From NCBI GenBank assembly GCA_007570785.1, contig ML660774.1, forward strand, positions 827,309-891,308: 64,000 bases of DNA, written 5' to 3'. Shown here piece after piece: positions 57,099 to 64,000 of this stretch. The stretch's first letter is position 1; each line of letters starts with the position of its first letter. This stretch comes from Antilocapra americana. Its lineage: Eukaryota > Chordata > Mammalia > Artiodactyla > Antilocapridae. The position numbers and the translations under genes are program-made. Below the pieces are notes generated by a model. The model was not told the DNA's origin. It worked only from the letters and a program-made list of their open reading frames with translations, and did no database searches.

Positions 57099-59262
57099 AA
57101 AAAGTCGATAGTGATCAATAGAAATCTATCAGAAAACATAAAAATGAAATATCAAACTCCAGTTGATAAAGCTAACATTTTAAACTTTAAATTTCTAATT
57201 AAACCTATACATTTACTGTACTCACATTTACTAATTAATATGGTCTCCAGGTTCCTAGTCTGTGAAGATGAAAGTTGAAGAAAATCTTTCAGTGTTTTAA
57301 GAATTTGTGTTAAAATGTCTTAAATTGCAGAATGATTTATGTCATTGGATACTTTTATAATATAACTAATTTTATAAGTTAACTTGTGAAGTAAATTTTT
57401 AAAAATTACTTATAGCATGAGATAGGCTATGTGAAAAAACTCTGTTGTTTTTATTTCCTTTCTTGTTAACTTTAATGACATAGTAGCTCATAAAATCAAT
57501 GTGCTTTATTGGGGTTAAGGGAAAAGGTGCAGTGAATTCTAGAAGTGTGTTAAGAAAATACTGTAACTTTTATCTGTCTTTGCTACAAAGCAACTTCACA
57601 AAGGTGCTTGATGTTTTATGTACCATATTTCTCCCAAAGCACAAACATGACGATCTCAATATGGCTTCAGCAATAAAAGCACATCTGCCAGTTTAAATTA
57701 GATTGACAGCTTCTGGTAATCAAGGAGCAAGTTTCAAGCCTCCTGACTCCTTCCTCACATAGTAGCCAAAAAATGTCACATTTCAAATTAAGTTTATCCT
57801 AAAAAAATAAAGGTTTCCGATCCCTTTATCTAATACATTGTTGGTACATAATTTCAGTATATATTTATTTCTATTAAATTTTCTCCTTTGTGCAATGTGA
57901 TTTGTTTTTAATTTGTCACTAATAATTTTCATGTAAACAATTTTCAGCTAGCTCATAAAGTTATATTATTATTTGGGATATGATGAACTTTGTTGTTACC
58001 ATAGTAATTCGTTTGCTCTCAAAGAAAACTTGAGTTATGCAATTTTCATTTTCAGTTTGTCATGCTGCGTGTATGGCAAATGCAAAGATGCACCAAAGAC
58101 ATGATGACATTATTTGTATATCCAGTTTTATAAACTACAGTATGTGTTTCCACCCATTAAAGCAGCTTTGTAATGCAAATATAAATTCTCTAAAATTAGA
58201 CACCAGGAGGCAGAGCCATGTGGCATCTTCCCAGAAACAGTTGCCAGATGACCCTCTCTCTCAGGCACTCTTTCACTACTCCTGTATTATTAATGAAGCG
58301 TTAGTCAGATCAAACTGTGACTCTCAAGATTAGTCAGCCATTCACCACGACACATGCACTCTTCATCTAGCTTCAACAGTGATCAATTTACAACCAGTCT
58401 TGTTTCATGTATTCTAAAGCAAAGCCCAGATTATATAATCACACCCATAAATATTTCCATACGCAGCCCTAAAAGATAATTATTTTTGCATCTATCACAA
58501 TATAATTAATTTAATTAAAATGTGTAATAATTACTTTTTATTACATTTCAGGTCAACATTCAAATTTCCAATAACCTCACGAATATAGTGATTTTTCTAA
58601 TTTGTTTGGAAGATGTTTCAAATGCCGTCAATATTTCATAGTGATTCAGATGTCTCTGAGCTCTCTTTTAATATATAAGTTCTCTTTGATCTCTCTGTCT
58701 CTCTCAGTCTTCCCCCCCCGCCATTTCACATGCAATTTATTGCTAAAGAAGCCAGGAGGTTATCCTGCAAAGCTTCCATTACTGATCATATCCCTGTGCT
58801 ATAGTTTAACCTGGCTTTCAATCCAGTGATCTAGAGAGGGAATCACACTTAGATATGTTTTTTCCATTCTTTCATAATGCCAGGTGGTAATGTGATTTTT
58901 CAAGAGTCCCGTGATGCTTATAAATTACTTATTTTGTGATCTTAGAAATATTAGTGCTCAATGCCAAAATCTTTCAATATATAATGTTGTAAAGTGAAAC
59001 TATTTTCATTCTATTATTCCTTCTTCATTTATTAATTGGAATACTTCTAGAAATAGAAGCTTCACCAAATTTGTTATTTGGTTATATGGTGGCACAGTAT
59101 GTATGGGAAAGGCTGGATAAATGTTTGATTACATCAGACACTTATGTATCAGCTATTCCCTGTCATCTGGAGGTGACTACTTAGCTTAGTTTGTTGTATG
59201 TTGCTTTAAGTCACTTATAAACATTTGAATATGTGTTTAATTTTTTTGATCAATTTATGCTT
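57099..59262. other. Repeat-poor unassigned stretch
   Basis: About 2.2 kb with no recognised element. A 98-codon frame at 58037-58333 has no domain I recognise. Candidate for unique or conserved non-coding sequence. Confidence 0.5.
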
Positions 59263-59353
59263 CAGTTCAGTTCAGATGGATATATCTTTATTTTTCTCCA
59301 TTGCCTTTAGATTCTCTTCTTTTCTCAGCTATTTGTAAGGCCTTCTTAGACAA

Positions 59354-59716
59354 TCATTTTGCCTTTTTGCATTTCTTTTTCCTGGGGATGGTCTTGATCA
59401 CTGTCTCCTGTACAATGTCATGAACTTCTGCCCATAGTTCTTCAGGCACTCTGTCTATCAGATCTAATTCCTTGAATCTATTTGTCACTTCTACTGTATA
59501 ATGGTAGAAGTGATTTGATTTAGATTTTACCTGAATGGGGCTAGTAATTTTCCCTACTTTCTTCAATTTAAGCCTGAATTTCGCAATAAGAAGCTCATAA
59601 TCTGAGCCACAGTCAGTTCCTGGTCTTGTTTTTGCTGACTGTATAGAGCTTCTCCATCTTTGGCTGCATATAATATAATCAATCTGATTCGGTATTGACC
59701 ATCTGGTAATGGTCAT
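59354..59716 (-). pseudogene. BovB endonuclease C-terminus and linker remnant
   Basis: 120 codons: DYIICSQRWRSSIQSAKTRP, GTDCGSDYELLIAKF, then LDLIDRVPEELWAEVHDIV and KKKKCKKAK. The SDH endonuclease motif reads SDY, so the histidine needed for DNA nicking in this family is changed. It is open by chance survival. Confidence 0.88.
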
Positions 59717-60097
59717 GTGTAGAGTCTTCTCTTGTGCTGTTGGAAGAGGTTGTTTGCTATGACCAGTGTGTTCTCTTAGCAGACCTCTGTTAGCCTTTGA
59801 CCTGCTTTGTTTTGTACTCCAGGGCTAAATTTGCCTGTTAACTTCTGTTAACTTAACTCCTGTTAAGTCAAGTTAACCTTGACTTAAGGTTAACTTAAGT
59901 TACCTTGACTTCCTAGTTTTGCATCCCAGTCCCCTATAATGAAAAGGACATCTTTTTTGGGTGTTAGTTCTAGAAGGTCTTGTAGGTCTTCATAGAACTG
60001 TTCAACTTTAGCTTCTTCAGCATTCCTGTTTGTGGTGTAGACTTGAATTACTGTGATATTGAATGATTTGCCTTGGAAAAGAACAGAGATAATTCTG

Positions 60098-60280
60098 TCA
60101 TTTTTGAGATTGCATCCAAGTACTACATTTCAGACTTTTGTTGACTATGATGGCTACTCCATTTCTTCTAAGGGATTTTTGCCCACAGTAGTAGATATTA
60201 TGGTCATCTGAGTTAAATTCACCCATTCTGGTCCATTTTAGTTTACTAATTCCTAAAATGTCAATGTTCACTGAGTGCAT
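60098..60280 (-). pseudogene. BovB endonuclease N-terminal remnant
   Basis: 60 codons: VNIDILGISKLKWTRMGEFN, then DDHNIYYCGQKSLRRNGVAI. APE-type endonucleases use a glutamate at the position occupied by Lys in GISKLKW here, as I recall the family (GISELKW). The first codons coincide with the junction to the neighbouring BovB. Confidence 0.85.
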
Positions 60281-60285
60281 AGATC

Positions 60286-60960
60286 AGTTCAGTTCAGTCA
60301 TTGAGTCGTGTCTGACTCTTTGCAACTCCATGGACTGCATGCAACATGCCAGGCTTCCTTGTCCATCACCAACTCCTGGAGCTTGCTCAATCTCATATCC
60401 ATCGAGTCAGTGATGCCATCCAACCACCTCATCCTCTGTTGTCCCCATCTCCTCTTGCCCTCAATCTTTTTGAGCATCAGTTCATTTCAGTTCTGTTGCA
60501 GAGTTGTGTCCGACTCTGTGCGACTCTATAGATGGCAGCCCACCAGGGTCCCCTGTCCCTGGGATTCTCCAGGCAAGAACACTGGAGTGGATTGCCATTT
60601 CCTTCTCTAATGCATGAAAGTGAAAAGTGAAAGTGAATTTGTCCGACTGTTCGCGATCCTATGGACTGCAGCCTACCAGACTCCTCTGTCCATGGGAGTT
60701 TCCAGGAAAGTGTACTGGAGTGCGTCGCCAGTGCTTTCAGGGTCTTTACAAATGAGTCAGTTCTTTGTTTCGGTGGCCAAAATATTGGAGCTTTAGTATC
60801 AGTCCTTCTAGTGAATATTCAGGACTGATTTCCTTTAAGATGGACTGGTTGGATGTCCTCATAGTCCAAGGGACCCTCAAGAGTCTTATCCAACACCACA
60901 GTTCAAAAGCATAAATTCTTTGGTGTTCAGCTTTCTTTATAGTCCTACTCTCCTGCTGAT
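60286..60960 (-). mobile_element. BovB 3' part, abutting the preceding copy
   Basis: Reverse strand from the 3' terminus (cagttcagttcagtcattga at about 60286) to the post-RT domain at about 60960. A Bov-A2 interrupts it at 60478-60738. It stands upstream, in sense, of the 5'-type piece at 59264-60285. Confidence 0.94.
60478..60738 (-). mobile_element. Bov-A2 dimeric SINE inside BovB
   Basis: Two Bov-A units joined by gaaagtgaaaagtgaaagtg; the second unit has lost about 15 bp. BovB sequence resumes at ttcagggtctttacaaatga. A clear target-site duplication was not found. Confidence 0.92.
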
Positions 60961-61199
60961 GGATAGTTAGATTGTTATCATCTCCTGATATAAAAATGTT
61001 TCATTTAGTAACTAGTCATAAATATAAATCTCTTATTTCCCAATGTATAATTGCAGTAGTTTTACAAAAATGAAATCTTTTAATCAAAAGATTCATGTAT
61101 ATATAATTTTTAATGTCTTAGGACTATTTGCATTTTTATTGTGAACTGATTATATTCTGGTTCATTGTTATGAAGACACTGATTTTTTTTTCTCTTCCT

Positions 61200-61560
61200 A
61201 TCACAGGATTTTTATGTATTAAGCATATTAACATTGTCTTTTACACACATCACGAATTTCTTTCAGTTTTATGTTTGTATTTTTGTTTTATGTATAGTTG
61301 TATTTGGCATGCCAAGATTTTTAAATACTGTAATTTTTTAGCATCAAAATATAAATCTTTGTTGAATTTTGAGTCATAGATAGGCCATTCACAAGTTACA
61401 GAGATTTTCACACATGTTGTTACTCCTGGTATATTTTAAGTTGTATTTTTTACATGTAATTATTTTATCCACTTGGAATTTATTGTGGTACATGAGGTTG
61501 TAATTGATCCAACTTTTCATTTTTCCATAAGGTTCAAGATTTATTTTTAGAAGTCAGTCA
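61200..61560 (-). mobile_element. Old L1 ORF2 fragment
   Basis: tatccacttggaatttattg then gatccaacttttcatttttc near 61465-61525 recalls the reverse strand of L1M ORF2. Boundaries are uncertain. Confidence 0.5.
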
Positions 61561-61599
61561 AAGACAATCTAAAGTCTCTGAAAATATAAGACAGTTACT

Positions 61600-62290
61600 C
61601 TCTGATCCTGTTTTAAAAACTGTTTGTCACTGACCATATTAAGTCAAAGACTAAAATGTTTTTTTTCAAATCCTTTGGAAGATGAATTATCTAGTGTCAA
61701 TGTATTGGGTTGGCTTAACTTGTTTTACTTTACTCTGAAGTGTAGATGATGACTTCTAAGATTACTACCGAGCAGCAGTATGAAACATTCTGGATTTTCT
61801 CTTGTCCTTGTAGCCAGGAATTAGCACTCATGACATGTTCTTCTATAGTTTATAGCCAACTATAGGAGGCGTAGGAACTCCTATAGGAACTCATGCCATT
61901 TATTTGTATGGTAGAAAGATCACCCTGCATACAATTTATGCAATGGCATGCGTTTTGAAGGAACTGAATAAAGTGCCAAGGGAATAATTTTTACTATCCC
62001 TTGCAACAACACATTCAAAGTCAATTAATGAAGGAATATCATGATCCTCACTTTATACATATTAGATGAGTGCCTAGTATGTGTGCCAAATAGTGCTGGA
62101 TCTGTGGGACACACAAAAGGTTTCTAAGACCTGATTCCTTCTCTCCTCACTATCTCATTCAGAGAGTGGGGAGAGAATGAAACCGTCCTGTGCAAGCAAG
62201 GGGGCTCACCCTGAGATATGGGGTCCAGTGGAGCCACAGTTAAGATGTTCTACTCAGGAGAGTTCATAAAAACAACAAGACTAATAGAAT
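61600..62290. other. No recognised gene or repeat
   Basis: Unassigned sequence. A local repeat, ctataggaggcgtaggaact followed by cctataggaact near 61860-61890, is the only pattern seen. Confidence 0.45.
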
Positions 62291-62299
62291 AGCTGTATT

Positions 62300-62525
62300 G
62301 ATTGAGCACTTAACATATTCTCAGCACTAAGCCGATCAATTCACATGTGTTTCTCATTTAATCTTTAGAACCATTCTGTCATGTAACATTGTCTCCATGT
62401 AGACTTTACTCAGATCAACTATATATAGTGCCAAAGACTGTACGGTAAATAACATGCCTAGAATGTAAATTTAGATCTGTTTGAGTTGAGCCAGAGCTTT
62501 TACCCACCCTGCTGAATTTTCTGTG
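62300..62525 (-). mobile_element. MIR SINE
   Basis: gattgagcacttaacatatt, ctcatttaatctttagaacc and the further region up to gagccagagcttttaccc follow the reverse MIR order across most of its length. Confidence 0.7.
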
Positions 62526-62733
62526 ATTATATCACTGAAATTGATTTAACCCCAGCTAAAATCCTGAGTGTTTGCCAAGAATCAAATGCTAAAGCAAAAC
62601 ATAAACACCAGCCTAAAGTGAGTAAGGGTATAAATGAGAGAAGCAAAGCCACGCGTTGGACGGGAGTGGCTTCACGGTAGGTATTGTTCCAAGAAAACAT
62701 CCATTACCCTCTTTGCATGACTCAGAAAGCACT

Positions 62734-63050
62734 GTGAAAGTGAAAGTTGCTCAGTTGTATCTGACTCTTTGCAACCCATGGACCATACATACAGTCCATG
62801 GAATTCTCCAGGCCAGAATATTGGAGTGGGTAGCCCTTCCCTTCTCCAGGGGATCTTCCCAACCCAAGGATTGAACCCAGGTCTCCCACATTGCAAGCAG
62901 ATTCTTTACCAGCTGAGCCACAAGGGAAGCCCAAGAATACTGGAGTGGGTAGCCTATCCCTTCTCCACGGCATCTTCCAACCCAGGAATCGAACCGCCAT
63001 CTCCTGCATTGCAGGCGGATTCTTTACCAACTGAGCTATCAGGGAAGTCC
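62734..63050 (-). mobile_element. Double-headed Bov-tA (reverse)
   Basis: Bov-A end gaaagtgaaagttgctcagt, first head with ctgagccacaagggaagccc at about 62913-62932, then a second unit ending ctgagctatcagggaagtcc. Same architecture as 42431-42731. Confidence 0.93.
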
Positions 63051-63213
63051 TGGGGTATCTTGATGATTTGCAGTTTGATTTGTAAGGATATGCTCTGGCA
63101 TTTACATAAACTTTAGTTTGAACATGTACTCAACATTAGTTGAGAATTTCCCCAGGAGTTTTTAACAGGGGAAGAATAACATAATATTAATTTAAAAATA
63201 GGGAAAAATTGAG

Positions 63214-64000
63214 GTCTATCCTGAGAAACCTGTATGTAGGTCAAGAAGAAACAGAACTGTACATAGAATAACAGACTGGTTCCAAATGGGAAAGGAGTAC
63301 GTCAAGGCTGTATATTGTCACGCTGCTAATTTAACTTCTGTGCCGAGTACATCATGCGAAATGCCAGGCTGGATGAAGCTGGAATCAAGATTGCTCAGAG
63401 AAATACCAATAACCTTAGATACGCAGATGACACCACCTTTATGGCAGAAAGCAAAGAACTAAACAGCCTCTTGATGAAAGTAAAAGAGGAGAGTGAAAAA
63501 GTTAGCTTAAAACTCAACGTTCAGAAAACTAAGATCATGGCATCTGGTCCCATCACTTCATGGCAAATAGACGGGGAAACAGTGAGAGACTTTTATTTTC
63601 CTGGGCTCCAAAATCACTGCAGCCATGAAATTAAAAGACACTTGCTCTTTGGAAGAAAAGCTCTGACCAAACTAGACAACATATTAAAAAGCAGAGACAT
63701 TACTTTGTCAACAAAGATCTGTCTAGTCAAAGCTATAGTTTTTCCAGTAGTCATGTATGGATGTGAGAGTTGGACTATAAAGAGAGCTGAGCGCTGAAGA
63801 ATTGATGTTTTTGAACTATGGTGTTGGAGAAGACTCTTGAGAGTCCCTTGGACTGCAAGGAGATCCAACCAATCCATCCTAAAGGAAATCAGCCCTGAAT
63901 GTTCTTGGAAGGACTGATGCGAAAACTTTGGTCACCTGATGCGAAGAGCTAACTCATTTAAAAAGACCCTGATGCTGGGAAAGATTGAGGGCAGGAGGAG
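63214..64000 (+). mobile_element. BovB LINE, runs off the window end
   Basis: Sense strand from the RT region before motif C (gaaacctgtatgtaggtcaa) through the post-RT domain; it continues past base 64000. Motif C is YADD (63420-63431), one of two copies here with the intact box. 5'-truncated. Confidence 0.97.
63354..63797 (+). pseudogene. BovB reverse transcriptase remnant with intact YADD
   Basis: 147 codons. Residues 20-34 read NLRYADDTTFMAESK, the RT catalytic motif C with both aspartates. SLKLNVQKTKIMASGPITSW and [12 protein letters not shown] follow. The frame ends at TGA 63795-63797, where the copy at 47.5 kb has CGA (KAERRRID against RAER-stop-RID), so the stop probably arose by CpG decay. 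A single change accounts for this stop, but the element is 5'-truncated anyway. Confidence 0.92.

Larger units (their letters stand above)
59264..60285 (-). mobile_element. BovB 5' part (endonuclease and linker), lacking the RT
   Basis: The reverse strand starts in the endonuclease (VNIDILGIS near 60270) and stops near the linker at 59276, then directly shows ctgaactgaactgaag, the usual BovB 3' terminal repeat. The whole RT and C-terminal domain are absent. Endonuclease motifs are changed: GISKLKW (Glu to Lys against my recollection of the family), GDWD for GDWN, and SDY for SDH. Confidence 0.93.

Noticed and set aside
58037..58333. 98-codon frame considered as an exon
   Set aside because: No domain, low-complexity signature or splice context that I can support; kept only as part of a possible conserved non-coding block.
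1..64000. Endogenous retrovirus or LTR
   Set aside because: I looked for LTR pairs, primer-binding sites and gag/pol/env motifs and saw none I could support; all RT motifs found are BovB or L1 type.

Overview
This window is ordinary vertebrate nuclear DNA from a ruminant artiodactyl, most likely a bovid; the sequence alone does not settle the species. The diagnosis rests on lineage-specific repeats: many copies of the horizontally acquired RTE-type LINE BovB, its parasitic SINEs (Bov-tA and dimeric Bov-A2), a cetartiodactyl CHR-type SINE, and young ruminant L1 3' ends. Below these lie older mammalian layers (L2, MIR, several L1M-type L1s, hAT-type MER remnants). I found no host protein-coding exon, no RNA gene and no bacterial or viral gene. 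Every long reading frame that I could assign belongs to a LINE or is its antisense shadow.

Layout. 1-5.2 kb: a BovB scrap cut by a SINE, an L1 3' end, an unnamed mammalian repeat, a MIR and a SINE nested in a SINE. 5.2-7.7 kb: an old and a younger L1, both minus. 8.9-12 kb: L2, CHR SINE and a MIR split by an L1 that itself carries a Bov-tA. 13.5-15.4 kb: an old BovB (minus). 15.8-20.1 kb: a stack of L1 pieces, one of them split by a BovB that carries a Bov-A2. 21-31.6 kb: L1, L2 and MIR relics with long unassigned stretches. 33.6-36.4 kb: a BovB inside a hAT-type element, then a short young L1. 40.3-45.5 kb: a dense L1/SINE cluster. 47.5-50.1 kb: a BovB with an inverted 5' part. 50.1-54.15 kb: the longest stretch without a recognised element. 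54.2-57.1 kb: Bov-A2, Bov-tA, BovB and a very young L1. 59.3-61 kb: two abutting BovB pieces in the order 3' half then 5' half. 62.3-64 kb: MIR, a double SINE and a BovB running off the end.

How the parts relate. BovB encodes an APE-type endonuclease and a reverse transcriptase that also mobilise the Bov-A and Bov-tA SINEs; L1 uses its own ORF2. All copies here are broken by 5' truncation, frameshifts or stops, so this is a fossil record of retrotransposition. By summing my intervals, BovB covers about 10.5 kb (about one sixth). The most informative items are target-site duplications, nesting, a twin-priming inversion and a permuted BovB pair. I did not find a convincing undescribed system; the best candidates for unknown function are the repeat-free blocks at 50.1-54.15 and 57.1-59.26 kb.
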